A DNA stretch of 64,000 nucleotides, from NCBI GenBank assembly GCA_948567375.1, contig OX419759.1:39646593-39710592 (forward strand), in the 5' to 3' direction. Below are positions 44,383 through 55,989 of this stretch, piece after piece (positions within the stretch are counted from its first letter, which is position 1; each line of letters starts with the position of its first letter). The position numbers and the translations under genes were made by a program. Below the pieces are notes generated by a model. It searched no databases and was not told the DNA's origin. It worked only from the letters and a program-made list of their open reading frames with translations. The DNA is from Lunularia cruciata. Its lineage: Eukaryota; Streptophyta; Marchantiopsida; Lunulariales; Lunulariaceae.

Positions 44383-47300
44383 CTAGGGCATCTGACCAAT
44401 CTGTAACAAATTGGTCTGATGTAAACTAACCTCTGTCATGTACTTCTCTAATGCTAAAGCTTCAACCTGTAAGAGAGTTGAGAAATCACTACAAGTAATC
44501 TGATGTCTAACTCTAATCTGCATGTAACAAGGGCAAACAATCAACACATGATGCTCATCCTCAACTTTGCTCATAGTACACAATTTGCAAAGTCGCATGG
44601 AGTGCTCTATCTGCTGCCAATGTCCTTGTTCTACTTCTAGTCTATGAGAACTAGTTCTATATTGAGCAATAACATGTCTAAGTGAAGTAGAAATCCTAGC
44701 CAAGAGATAATCTTGCTCACAATACACCAACATAGGATTTACAAACTGCTGATAGAACACCATCTTGGTACCGGGCTGCTGCCATAAGCAAAGTAAGAAC
44801 TGCTCCTTGATCACTTCTCGTAGTGCAATAGGCTCCAACCTCCAATGTCGCTCACAAACATTCCACCTTGTGGCCCATGCAATCAGATCTGTATACGAAC
44901 CGACAGATAGAGTGGCACAAAAAGCTTGGTAGGGAAGTCTCTCATGCTCCATGGACCTCACCTTAGTGGCATATGTGATAGCTTAAAACAAAGCTTCAGC
45001 CTCAAGTGGCAAAAACCCGGTTTCAGCAAGCAGCAATACATAAGGAGTTTGAGTCCTCACCCCAAGTTCATCACACAAAAACAATTTCTGAACTTTCTCC
45101 ACCTTTTTCCACCATGTCTTCTTAGTACCTGGACCCCAAATCTGAGCACCATAGAGAACCACCGGCTGCACAAGAGATCTGAACAACACCTTCTTCAACT
45201 CCCATGTGGTAAGGTGGGCAAGTCTAGAGCGTTTCATGAGTGAATACAAAGCTCTAAAGCCTGCATTGATTCTCATCTTCACACAAGTGGACCAACTATA
45301 GTCATGAGAAAACTCAAGGCCCAAGTACTTATAAGAAGAAACCTGCTCCAATTGTTTTCCATCAAAAAAGAAAGGTGTGACACCTTTAGAACCTACCACA
45401 ATCACCTTGGACTTGTCAAGGTTCACTTCCATCTTTGTTTGATTGCAAAAGCAAAGTAGAGAATCCAACAGCTTCTGTAAACTTTGTGGATTTGTGGAGA
45501 GAAGCACTACATCATCTGCATAAAGGAGTGCATGTATCATCAAAGAGCCAACCTGTACACTTGTAGCTCCAGCTTCCATGAGTAGACTCTCTAGATCATC
45601 GATGAAGATTCCGAACAGAGTTGGAGATAGAGAGCAGCCTTGGATCACACCCATTGTGCTAAGGACATCTTGAGAGCTCAAAGATGAAAGTTTCACAATC
45701 ACTTCCTCATAGAGTCTTGAGATAGCACCAATCAGATCAGCTGAAACACCCACTTCAATGAGTCTCTCACTTAGAGATTTCCTCAGCACCTTTTCAAAGG
45801 CCTTCCTGAAATCAATAAAGGCAACATAGAGAGCTCTCCCAACACCCTTGGATTTCCACCACAAAACATGAAGTACTAATAGGTGGTCCAAAGTACTAAA
45901 GCCTGATCTGAAACCAGCTTGGCACTTAGCTCGAATTTTGTGCTTTTCAGCCCAAGTGCTCAACCTTGACTCCAAAATTCGACCATACAACTTGGCAAAG
46001 ACACTACCAACAAGTATGGTACGGTAATTGGTGACAATATCTCTCTGGCCAGACTTGTGAATAGGAACTACCTTCTTGAAGCACCATCTATCCGGAAAGC
46101 CACACTTGATTGCCTCATTCAAATGAGAAGTGAGTACTGAAATCAGTTGGCTACTGCCCCACTTCAGAAGTTCAACACATAGTCCATCAAGGTCTTCAGC
46201 CTTACCATTGGCCAACTTCTTCAATTGGTATTTGACATCAGCTTCAGAGATGGTGAGAGCAGATCCAAGGCAAGGTGCCATGCTTGGAGCATTTGGGAAA
46301 AAGTACAAATCCTTCACATAGTCACAAAGCTCATTCAGGTCCAGCGATGGAGATGGAGATCTGATGGTTACCTTCTTCCAGAAAGCCTTGGGATTGCTCC
46401 TCAATTCAGTGCTCAACTCAACTCCTTTGAGTCTTAGAAATGCCCACTTTTTGCACTTCACTAACTTTCTGTATGAAACAAAGGCTTGATTTTGTGCAAT
46501 CTGACCAAGAGATCTATCCATAGCTTTGATCCTTGCCATTTTTCAATCAGCATCATACCACCTATTGCAAGGGAGACCAAGTCTCTTCCTGTGGGAGCCT
46601 CTTGGAAACAAAGAAGTTGATGTAGATTGAAGAAGTTCAATCAATTGATCACTACGTTGTTGAAAATCAGAACTCCACTCCATAGAACTCAATTTCTCTT
46701 GGATAGCTTGTTGGTACAAGTCTCTCTTGTGAAAATCTAGACGAAGTTTGCCTCTAAAAGCATGGTCTATAGGTAATGTGGTTCTATTGAGGCAAGGAAA
46801 AAGGATGGTACAAGATAGAGGTGCATGGTCTGATTCTGGTTGAGGATCTAAAATAGCAAAATCTGAGACAAGATGGATATCATTAGCTGAAGTGAGCATA
46901 TAATCTATGGTGCTTGATCCACCTAAAGCAAAGCATGTGCTTTTACAAGTTTTTGGAAATTGAGAAAGGCCATTCAAGATCTTCAAGCTACAATTGGCAC
47001 CAAAGCTCAAAAAGTACTCACTCATGGAATTGGACATAGGATCTTTGGAAGAGCGTGACCAAGCACTAGAATGGTCTATCAAGCTGTGGAAAGGATCATT
47101 CTCAAGGTCGCTCAAGTCAGGGATCTGAGAGGCTTGGATCCTAGCATTGAAATCACCAAGAACAAGGACTGCACCTTTACTTTGAAACTCTAACACATCC
47201 TTCGTCAAGGAATGGAAAGGTTGCATGGTGTTGAGAACTCCACTTGAATAGATTGGTGATGTCAACGGGGCAAAGTAAAAAACAGCAATGAAGCAAGGTG

Positions 47301-47616
47301 TGGCAACTCCTCCAATCCTCAGCCATTGGTATTGTCCACTTGAATCTTGACCTATCAAAGAGACTGATTTCTCAAAGCCAAATCTGACGTAAGTAGCAAT
47401 ACCTCCAAAGCCCCTTCCTTTGTGTTGTCTCCGCTTGTTCCAGGTTGAGCCAACAAGAGTGAATCCTTCAATGTCTTGAATGGTGTTTCCTTCATGTTCC
47501 CATGTCTCCACAAGATTGATTAGATCAGCATCATCCCACAAAGGCTTAGCGCTGGAGTACTTGGTATGTGTGAGCCCATGAACATTCCAAAACAATACTC
47601 TAAAGGTCTGGAATTG
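44383..47616 (-). pseudogene. LINE ORF2, copy C, two premature stops
   Basis: Same frame as ORF1, starting straight after its TAG. Endonuclease: FWNVHGL, NLVETWEHE, LGDFNARI, SDHAPLS. RT: SGQRDIVTNYR, AFIDFRKAFEKV, VIQGCSLSPTLFG, YADDVVLL. C-terminal cluster: CKLCTMSKVEDEHHV..CPCY. Stops are TGA at 46540-46542 (TGC in copy A) and TAA at about 44980-44982 (TTA in copies A and B). Every catalytic motif is otherwise present, so this copy was probably active when it inserted, or soon before. Confidence 0.9.
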
Positions 47617-48456
47617 CTATGCAATAGCTGATAATTTCTTTTGAGTAATCACAGCTCTATTATCTCTCAAGAATGCAACAAAACCTGCTTGTTGAGCCTC
47701 CTTCACTTTTGCTAATTCTCCCTTCTTTGCTTGCCATTGGAGAGGTGTGAGATCAGGGTCCAACCAGATACGCCGCCCCTTTAGTATAGCTTTGTTCCCC
47801 ATCACTGCATTCCTTTGAGTTTCTAAGCCAAACCTCACTAAAATGCTTCTTGGTTGTGCACCTTGTTGTCCCAATCTATATGCTTACAAAATCTGAGGAT
47901 AATGGACTCTCAAAGAATCAGCAATAAACTCACACACTATGGCCTTGGTGTCTTCCTTCTCAATCTCAGGCAAACCTGAAATCCTCAAGTTCTTCATTCT
48001 CACCAATTGGTTCTCCTTCTCAACCTCATGCTCTTGCAAGTAAGAGATTTGAGCCACTTTTGTAGCTTCAGCATATGACTTCATCTTGACCTCTAATGTG
48101 TCAACCATCTCTTGCAGCCCTCCATTTTGTGAAGCAATGTTGGTGGCTTGTGCTCCCAAGGAAGCAACCTTCTCAGTAGCATCCACCATACCCTTGGTGG
48201 AGTCTAACATCAAATTGCTACTCTTCTTGAGTTCTTGGATATCTACGGTGATTGAATTCAGAGATTCTTTCACAATCAAGACATCAGCTCTTACGGTTTG
48301 CAAATCTGCCATAAGAGTGTTCATGCATTGAGATATGGGGGCAAAAAAGCTCTTGAGTTCCTTGTGGAAGTCATTTGCTTTTCTATACATTTCAGCAAGC
48401 TGTTGCTGTTTTGAAGCTATCTCAGCAATGTCTTGCATCATCTTGGAAGCTTCCAT
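47617..48456 (-). pseudogene. LINE ORF1, copy C, one premature stop
   Basis: Starts at ATG 48456 (MEASKMMQDIAEIASKQQQ). Same coiled-coil plus RNA-binding plan as copy A. A CAA-to-TAA change at about 47881-47883 (after DPQIL, here YPQIL) is the only break. The ORF1 terminator TAG at 47617-47619 has the family context GCA TAG CAA TTC and is followed in frame by ORF2. Confidence 0.9.
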
Positions 48457-49523
48457 TCTAAAAGTTCTAAAAGATACTATGAGAGTGTATCCTATGGTTC
48501 ACTCACACTCTGTGAACACCAATAGCTCTACACCAAAAATCAACTCCTTTGGACTTGTAAATCAAAAGTTACAAACTTTTGAATTTGAGTTTTTCCTCCA
48601 TGAAAATTTTGAAATCCTACAGATTTTGAAAATTCATAACCTTGCCTACAGTACTTTAAAACCTACATTAGATGACTCAATCAAAAGCTCTTGAGAAATT
48701 CTATCCAATGAATCAAAAATGAACTCATTTGAGCCAATAGACATGAAGTTATGGCCTCTAGAGTTCTCTATGGTAAACTTCTAAACCTCATTGAATCACA
48801 GAATTCAAATGCTCATAACTTCAAGCACAAAGCTTCAAATTCTATGAAATGAATTTCAATCAATAGCTCTTGACAAGATGCTTCTAATGAGTCCAAGATC
48901 ACCTCATTTGAAGATGTGAGTCCAAAGTTCCAGCCTCTGAAAGTTGCAGATTTGAGCACCACCAACCGCACAAGAACACAGATTGATGATTTCGAAACTT
49001 CTTCCACAGAACTCCAACTTCAGCAACTAGGAATTCAAAAGAAAGCACTCTCACAACTGTTTCCAATGAGTCCAAGATTGAAAGATTTGGACATGGAACC
49101 AAAAAGTTACAAGGTGTTGAAAATTGAGCTCAAACCCTAAAATCTTCGAGAGATGGCAGAATTCGAATCTTCATAACTTTCTTTGTGTATGTGCTATGCA
49201 AGCCAGTCTAGTATCAATCGAAAGACCTTCCAAAGGCGCTTCCAATGCCACAAAAATTACTCCATTTGGACACCATATGATGAAGATTCGAACTCTCAAG
49301 TCTAGCTCCTGTATCAGAAATTTCAATCACTCATAACGTTTCGCACAAAGCTCAGAATGACACAATCTTGATGGCTATGGAAAGGTCTTGGCAAGGTGCT
49401 TCGAACGAAACCAAAACCGCAACGTTTGGACATGTATGTAGGGAGATATGGCTTCTCAAACTTTTGGGACTCCTCTCCTCTCAAACTTTCGAAACTCCAC
49501 TCCACTCCACTCCACTCCACTCC
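48457..49523 (-). repeat. Modular 5' UTR of LINE C, six modules
   Basis: Anchor spacings are 160, 179, 179, 179 and 180, then 95 bases to the ORF1 ATG. These match copy A to within a base or two although the two copies are on opposite strands about 45 kb apart. This supports the module array as a fixed part of the element. Frames on either strand here (for example 48813-49102, 49124-49580) are chance. Confidence 0.75.
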
Positions 49524-49822
49524 AATAGAGTTGGAAGCAAAATATGTCTGAAATCTTTGAAGGCAATTTTGGAGGCCTAAACGAATGAATTAGACCTCAA
49601 AAATGTGCACATTCTCCCTGCATCCCACCCCCAAATAGAGGAAAGGGTGGAGCTTGCTGACATGTCACCTATCTATGTACCTAATCCTATGGTGGAACTT
49701 CATTGGAGGAGATCCGCTTTGCCTATATAATAAAGAGAAGGTGCTCCTTTGGGGCATCATAGTTTGAGTGTGAAAGTGTGTGTTTCTCTTCAAGTCTCCT
49801 ATCCTTAGAGTATTACACATCC

Positions 49823-50366
49823 CCTTCCAAACTCTCTTCCATACGAATTGTGATCTTGATAACTTTAACCTTGGAAGAATGTTTCTCATATCTCACCATG
49901 CTTCTAATTTGTGGTCTCAACCCTCCCACAAAATTCTTGGTAAGCATGGCTCCTATGCCAATCATAGTAGTCTCCACATCATCCCCACCCTTCCTCAACA
50001 CTATGCAAAATCTGGACTCTAACTTTTCCACTCTTTCCACATAGACCCTCGCTTTCTCTCCGTCTCTTTGCTTAAGAAAGGTAACCTCACTGATCAATCT
50101 TTCATAACTTTCATCAGGAAGAAAGTTCTCAATGAGTGCTGAAATCAAAGTCTCCCAAGACTCTTCTTTCCTATCTCTCCTCTCTCACTCTTTTGGTATT
50201 CTGACTCATACCATGTAAGTGATGCATCCTCAAAGAAATATGGTAATACTAAGGCCCACTCATTCTTCCTCCTCTCATTGTTTCCAATGCAAGCTCTCTT
50301 GAATTCTCTCACAAAGGCCTCCACATCTTCTCCATCCTTGCCAAAGAAAACTGGAAGTTTCTCCAT
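49823..50366 (-). pseudogene. Ty3-type gag N-terminal (capsid-like) region
   Basis: Minus frames 50366-50145 and 50148-49823 form one gag capsid-like region with a frameshift near 50150: LPVFFGKDGEDVEAFVREF, AL..YF..ASLTWYES, then LISEVTFLKQRDGEKARVYVERV and GL.PQIRSMV. These are typical of plant Ty3 gag. It is cut at 49822 by the nested solo LTR and continues at 43997. It would form the particle shell. Confidence 0.8.
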
Positions 50367-50607
50367 CTTAACCCTTCACTATCTTTCTTTTCTCTCAATT
50401 TTTTTTCTTCTTTTTCTCTTTTCTTTCTCTCACTCTATAACTAATAGAGTATATACATGACTAACACCATTTGATAATAATTCACCCTAGGGAACACAAA
50501 AGGTTCAGGTTGCTCCGAGATTTCTATAGCAACATCCAATCCTAGAGTGCATATTAATCAAACTCTCATGGATAGTTTATCCATAAGTTGAAAGATTATC
50601 TCCATCA

Positions 50608-51083
50608 CTAATCTTGAGAACTAACTGATGAAGGTGGTAGTATTTTTATAGTTGTACTAAGACTCTCTCCAAGATCCTTCACCAAAGTCTCCAAAAGTGA
50701 TTTTACTCCACTACACTCATGTCCTTTTGGAAGTCCTTCAACTCCACAAACCTCACACAACTCCTTGGTCTTAGATCTTCTCCCTCCCAATCTTGGTGAA
50801 GACGGTCCAACATGCAAACCCAAGTCAAGTAAGGCTCTCCTTTCCCTCAATCTCTTGCTTTCAAAGGTCAATGGACATGAACTTGCCTTATGTCTCCTCT
50901 CTCTCCACATAGAAAGCACTTAGACTCACTCTTTCCTCCAAGTGGTGTAGGTTTTTGGATCCTCTCAGCACTCTCTTCAAATTCTATTGTAAACTCTCTT
51001 TTCCTCAAATCCACCCCTACAATCACCTCAAACCCTTGGGAAACCTTGCACCGTCTCAATTTCCACTTTTGATTACTCTCCAT
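50608..51083 (-). pseudogene. Zinc-knuckle frame upstream of gag
   Basis: Two overlapping minus frames (51083-50868 and 50919-50608) joined by a frameshift near 50900 encode a basic protein with one CCHC pattern (CFLCGE then RHKASSC) and a second Cys/His cluster (CEVCGVEGLPKGHEC). It lies between the 5' LTR and gag, where Ty3-type elements usually have only leader. It could be an extra ORF or an acquired N-terminal gag extension. I do not recognise the family. Confidence 0.5.
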
Positions 51084-51800
51084 ATTCCCAAGATGAATCT
51101 AAACACTCAACATGCTTTTTGTTGCTCTCAAACTCCTCATGCATGAGATCTTCACTCTGCAGAATTGATACTTCCTCACAATATCACTCAAATCTCCCAA
51201 CCAATATGTGACAGTCCTTTGAAATTATGCACATTTGATCAAGACTTCAGTGTGTCTCTCCTTGTAAAATTTCAAATCTTTTCATCAAGCCATTGGCCTA
51301 GACACCTTTCTATTCAGCACACATATTTCGCATTTGGTCTGAAAACCACCCCACTCACTTCAAAAACTCATAACTCCCTGGTAAAGAATGATCCTCCTCT
51401 AATTTTTGTGTCGGTAGGTAGAATATAACATACTAAATTTTCTTGGAAAAATTCATAGAAATCCACTGAAAATTTAAGAAATGGTAGACTCTGTACAATT
51501 TTCCAGAGAGCATGCAGTTGCGGGAGCAATTTACCCTATCAACTTTCAAAAATTCTAGCCTAATGCGCATAATAGCTCTCACAATAATTCAAAGTGTGCT
51601 AACTGAATTACAATCCAAGCTATCATGTGTAGAAATTTCAAGTTTAGATCTCAAACTTGAGATTTTGCCCAAAATCACCATAATCTCCAAAATCTGCAAT
51701 CCACCTCACACGATCTCTCCAAATCCTCTCATGTGTACAAGATGTACAAAATCACTTCAAAGACATCATAATGAACAACATTGTATACACATGGATCTTG
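51084..51800 (-). other. Leader of the Ty3-type element
   Basis: AT-rich, with no convincing coding sequence. A tRNA primer-binding site should lie next to the 5' LTR, but no clear match to a plant tRNA end is seen at about 51780-51800. That fits loss of about 200 bp from the inner end of this LTR. Confidence 0.5.
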
Positions 51801-52302
51801 GTCCTCACCCCTTGTTTATATGCTTGTGAAATAGTTACGTACCAAAGTTACTAATTACCCGCAATAACTCAAGTTACTAGACTAAAAGTCAAGTAAAGTC
51901 AAAAAGTAGAAAGGAATATCCATTCACATGGGCATATTCCACTAGCATGTGATCTTATCTTGACCCAACCATGAAGTCAAGGATTCCTTCACATGGGCTA
52001 TCCTTGGACTATAGAAGAATCCAAAACAAAAAGGCTTGCGGGCCCAAGAGTTCTCAACTCTTTCCTCAGAGCCAAACACCTAGGAATAATACCAAGTCAA
52101 CACACTAGAATCCAAAATAGTGGTGCTCATCTTTTCCACTTCCTCTAAAGTAAGGTCCTCTTGATCTTAGCTATGACTAACTTTACCTAATCATGACTAA
52201 TGTAGAACCATCCTTTATCTCTATATAGATAATATCTCTCAAGTACTTGTAATATCAAACTAAATATCACAATACCACACACATGCACAAATGGGTGTTA
52301 CA
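51801..52302 (-). repeat. 5' LTR, family 1, inner end missing (502 bp)
   Basis: Matches 39161-39666 closely but lacks the 200 bp present at 38962-39160. The outer boundary is ...gtgttaca at 52302. Both LTRs and the copy at 58045 carry the same ttccactagcatgtgatcttatcttgacc block (written in two parts here: ttccactagcatgtg and atcttatcttgacc). Confidence 0.75.
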
Positions 52303-52710
52303 GAACGGCATCACAAGGTTGGCAAGCGTGTTCACACTCAATGTCGCAATCGTGTCGGTGGAGGCAAAGTCAACTACCAATTAGAAATTATACACAACAT
52401 TGCCATTATGGATCATCAGTTGTCCATGAAGTGACATTGGTTTGAGCAGTCTCAAATCTCATTTTTATGCTTGAGGGATTGTGTTTTCAAGAATTGCAAG
52501 GATGAGCTTTTGGTCATGACAATTGAGCTCCAAGAAGAGATTGTAGTGCTTGGAGTTGAACCAATCAATGTGGATGCTGATGTCATTAGCCTTCTACTCA
52601 GTATAGGAGAAGTTGAGGAGCATGAAGCTCTCCAACTAAATCTCATGATCAACTCCAGCGTTGCTGAAGACATTTCAGATAGAATTCATTTTGCCCTTGA
52701 TGAAATGTGA
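52303..52710 (+). pseudogene. Relic coding sequence of unknown family
   Basis: The frame 52471-52710 (79 residues: CKDELLVMTIELQEEIVVLGV, EVEEHEALQLNLMI) continues upstream in a related frame to the LTR edge at 52303. It looks like part of a larger protein cut by the Ty3-type insertion. No family is recognised; it may itself be transposon-derived. A TGTGACACTC-like LTR start could follow at 52708. Confidence 0.35.
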
Positions 52711-53075
52711 CACTCTCCCTACACTTAAAAAAACGTTTTGTAAAAAATTGTGCTATTTGAAAATGCATTTTAAAGGTTTTAAAACCGGAAACAAACAACC
52801 GTTTCAATACTTATAGGGCAGGTTCAAAGATTTTAAAAAGACAGGTCCAACAGCTGGCCCTCCTTCTCATCAACCCTTACTCGACTAACTTCTTTCCATT
52901 CAGGGTTTATTAACCTCTTGCCTGAACGGTCGTGGTGTGCTTGCTTTCACCTTTTCTTTTGAGTCGCAAAATTTGTATTTTTTGGGGTGCTTGGCCAGAG
53001 AGGGGGCCTCCACTCAGCGCGGCTTTGCTTATAGAATATATATCTCAGCTAAACTCAAGTCTTACTCATGTTTCC
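52711..53075. other. No gene recognised
   Basis: AT-rich, low coding potential. Some of it may be mitochondrial DNA flanking the nad5 insert, but nothing specific could be matched. Confidence 0.35.
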
Positions 53076-53435
53076 TTAGATATTAAAGCTAAGTATGTAA
53101 ATGAAATACAGTTGATTATCTACCCAAAAAGAGATAAAAACCCCACAGGCCTATAACGGAAATAAATATCGTTAATCGGAGCAACATAACAAAGGATAAT
53201 GATAAACAAATCCACTTTGAATTTTACTTATTTGCTGGGCCATTTTCCGAATTGTGTACTAAATTCCATGAGGACCCAAGATATCAATAGCACCTTTATC
53301 TAAAGCTCTAATGAGACTTCATATCCAAAGCGCAAAAACGATCTAGCTAAAAAGTCGTTAAAAACTTTATCATAAAACCAGCGCTTATTGGAAAAGCAAT
53401 ATAATCGATTACAAAAGTACTAGTTTGCAAAGCGG
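53076..53435 (-). pseudogene. nad5: Mitochondrial nad5 3' end (nuclear mitochondrial insert)
   Basis: On the minus strand, pieces of the C-terminal part of NADH dehydrogenase subunit 5 follow in order: [64 protein letters not shown], the LLGLTIFI and IGLWGF region, and WVDNQLYFIYILSF before a stop at 53078-53076. At least four one-base shifts and one TAG (after PHGI) break it. Functional NAD5 is made in the mitochondrion as part of complex I; this is a non-functional DNA copy in the nucleus. The plus-strand frame 52932-53156 over it is a shadow. Confidence 0.82.
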
Positions 53436-53818
53436 AAAACGTCGCTTGACAAAGTTGTGCAATCGACTTTAAAAGAACTGGTGGAACCGCACTTTGAGTC
53501 GCTTTTTAGAGACTTGGCAGAAACAATAGGGAAGAACTCCAGGCTCATAGAAGAGAGAAAAATCATGGTTGAACAATACAATAGGAGGACGCGTCAAATT
53601 ATTTATTGGATATATCTCTATATTTCTTTCTTCCTTATTTTCTAGATATCTAGTGTCCCAAACAGTTGAAAGAATTAAACTGAGAATATCAGCATATGAC
53701 ATGCCGCGTATAAATACTATCCTCCTCTGGTTTTGCAATAAAAGAAAAAAAGAGTATCTTGTTCAATACGTCCACCTACGGGAAACACATTTGGATTTCG
53801 TCTCGGTAGGTGTATTAT
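53436..53818 (+). other. Unassigned stretch next to the nad5 insert
   Basis: Plus frames 53457-53645 (LVEPHFESLF, LIEERKIMVEQYNRRTRQ) and 53569-53835 and minus frame 53469-53738 overlap one another. None shows a known domain. It may be further mitochondrial DNA (intron or spacer) carried in with nad5. Confidence 0.3.
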
Positions 53819-53965
53819 TCATCTTTTTTCATTAAAAGGACATTCATGTATTTCTTCTGGATCGACTTAGCCAATCAAGACATCAAGGCCATCTTTTTTC
53901 ATTAAAAGGACATTCATTCATGTATTTCTTCTGGATCGACTTAGCCAATCAAGACATCAAGGCCT
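53819..53965. repeat. Tandem duplication of about 70 bp
   Basis: Unit 1 (about 53820-53889) and unit 2 (about 53890-53963) both read catcttttttcattaaaagg through ccaatcaagacatcaaggc. They differ only by an extra ttca in the second. The near identity marks a recent event. Confidence 0.92.
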
Positions 53966-55379
53966 TGTCCGAATTATAAACACAGCATGGATTACGTAGT
54001 ATAACTTGCGTTCAAGAACACATATAATTGGAGAATGATGTATATTTATCCAAAGTAAAGAGCGATGTCTTTTTATTGTTTCATTAATTCAAAATATTTC
54101 TGAATAAACGTGTAACATGTATTGCACATTCACTTTATATATATACCTTTGTACTTTACTCTACGATGTTGGCTCCGTGTTCATTACTCTACATCTTAAA
54201 TGCATGCGTCGATGGATTTAGGAAACACTCAAGAGTTAGTTCCATTATTATAATTTATTTTCTTATGTTATAGTTTCATATCCTGAATAATCCAACGATA
54301 TATCCATTAACATTGCAATATAGCATATGACACTACATAACAAATTTATCTAAAGTCTATGATTTTTCCACCCTTCATATATTTAAACTTTCAATCTATT
54401 GTTGAGCATGTCTTAATATCATTGCTCCGTAATTAAAATTATGTACTTTGGAAAAATATAATTTTCATTTCTGTCTGATTTCTTTATTTTTACTTTATTT
54501 CTTTAATTTTTATATGTTTAGATGTGGAATATAAATTTTTTAGAATATAACTATAACATCAAGGATTAAGATTAAAGAAAATTTACCTACAGTTTGAAAT
54601 AGAATCTTTAAATTATTCCACTATCTAAAGGTTTGGATTACAAATTGATTATTGAGCATGCTTTGGAACTAGAGTTTACTATTTTTTAATTTTTCTTCAT
54701 AAAATAAATGTCTAAGAAATAAACAAATATTTTTTACTTCTCTACAACTTTTATACTATTTTTTATCATTTTTTAAAATGTAGAATTTAAGGAGCTTATG
54801 AAATGCCACCACTAGCAGCACTAGAAAAAGATACAACATGAAAATTTACCCGTAATCTATAAGTGTAATATTATACATCATTCCACTATATATTTTTATT
54901 TCTCCATAAATTTCTTACAGTATTACTTCTTGCTTTATTAAATGTAGAAGTTAAGGAAAGTATGATTGCCATCACAAATGATGAAACGGATATAGCATGA
55001 AACTTACACAAAATCTGTTTGTCAACTATCTTAAATTGTTCCACCATCTATTGATTTGGATTCCATATTGTTACTAGTTAAGCGTTGATTTGATTGTGCT
55101 AGATTTGATCATGTAATCATACATGGATACTTAACAAAAATATTATTATTATTATAACACAAATTTTATATATTTAGATTCCAATCATGCATTTACTTAG
55201 TTTTGCCTTTACCATCTCATTTTATTTTGATGAATTAATAAACAAGACTTTTGTATCTTTAGAGGTCACTAAACATGAAAACCAAAACACAATCTCAAAG
55301 TAAACCCATTACTTTGAATCTGTAAGTATTAATTCTAAATCCATCAATGCAGCAATTTAGCAAGTTGAACCATATGAAC
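53966..55379. repeat. AT-rich degenerate tandem repeat, no gene
   Basis: A block (agcatgaaaatttacc..aatct..ttccacnatctatttggatt) recurs loosely with its ttccac anchor at about 54366, 54616, 54881 and 55039. Between them a tgtagaanttaagga phrase also repeats (54780, 54945). No coding sequence was found. Confidence 0.45.
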
Positions 55380-55760
55380 GTAATACTTGATGGCTTATTC
55401 TTAATTCATGGTGGCATTTTCCTATTACTAGGGGCCTAATCTTACTCACCTTGTATATATATATAAAAAGTAACCTAAAGGAGAATGGAGTACAAAGCAC
55501 AAACAAGTGTGAAAGGAATAAAAGCGCAAGTCCCAAGTGGCCAAGAAAGACCAAAAGAAGCAAGGCCCAAAGGAAAAAAACTGTGTTAAGAACCCATGCC
55601 TTAAAGACCAAGGAGAGAGTATCATACTCCTAACAATGTGATAGAGATCTTCCAATGGTACATCTGGTAAGTAGGGAAGGAGGACCCTAGTCATGTTGGG
55701 TGTACATATTGCAACTACCCGCCAATGAAACCCAAAGCTTGAGCATATTGCAATGTGATT
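55380..55760 (-). repeat. Dispersed repeat, inverted copy of 37140-37450
   Basis: Minus frames 55446-55769 and 55357-55611 contain LEDLYHIV and LCFVLHSPLGYFLYIY, parallel to the plus-strand sequence near 37170-37400. The matching pair shows transposon origin. Function unknown. Confidence 0.5.
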
Positions 55761-55989
55761 GATACGCAATGTCTATAATAGACCATGAGCATGGCTGGAG
55801 AGATAACCAATGTTTCCCTTATCAACAAAGAATCCCGTGATGCATCCTTAACCATCAAATGGTGATGTAGGTAGCTAAGAATCTCAATTGCTAGAGGGCC
55901 AAAGGTATCTAAGGATAGCCCTAGTGTGTAGTGGTCCCCAGTATATTTCAAGAACAAGAGAACTCCCAAGAGAAACACAAGAGATAAAA

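Larger units (their letters stand above)
44288..49523 (-). mobile_element. LINE copy C, near full length (minus)
   Basis: The best-preserved order of the family: GGAGT repeats at the 5' end (49523), six 5' UTR modules (anchors 49428, 49268, 49089, 48910, 48731, 48551), ORF1, UAG, ORF2, 3' hairpins and a tail at 44288-44312. Only three nonsense codons were found and no frameshift. It sits inside the solo LTR between ctacta and aatag. The undisturbed LTR elsewhere reads ctactaatag, so the target duplication is at most 1-2 bases. Confidence 0.9.
44003..49817 (+). mobile_element. Solo LTR of family 2, split by LINE C
   Basis: The target duplication catcc is at 43998-44002 and 49818-49822. The ends are complementary (tataatac at 44003, gtattaca ending at 49817), with TG to TA at the left end. 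Without the LINE it is about 575 bp and matches the 3' LTR at 62549-63151, including ctatataataaaga (about 49712) as a likely TATA box. No internal region remains, so it arose by LTR-LTR recombination. Confidence 0.85.
38962..52302 (-). mobile_element. Ty3-type LTR retrotransposon (minus), decayed and carrying nested insertions
   Basis: The order on the minus strand is 5' LTR (51801-52302, shortened), leader with a zinc-knuckle frame, gag, protease, reverse transcriptase, RNase H, integrase, polypurine tract and 3' LTR (38962-39666). The RT-before-integrase order defines the Ty3 (Gypsy) group. About 5.8 kb in the middle of gag is a nested solo LTR plus LINE C. The expected 5-bp target duplication is not evident (aattg before 38962, gaacg after 52302), so the ends may have been altered. 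Confidence 0.85.

Noticed and set aside
52932..53156. 74-residue plus-strand frame
   Set aside because: Its 3' part is the antisense of the nad5 insert, and no domain is visible.
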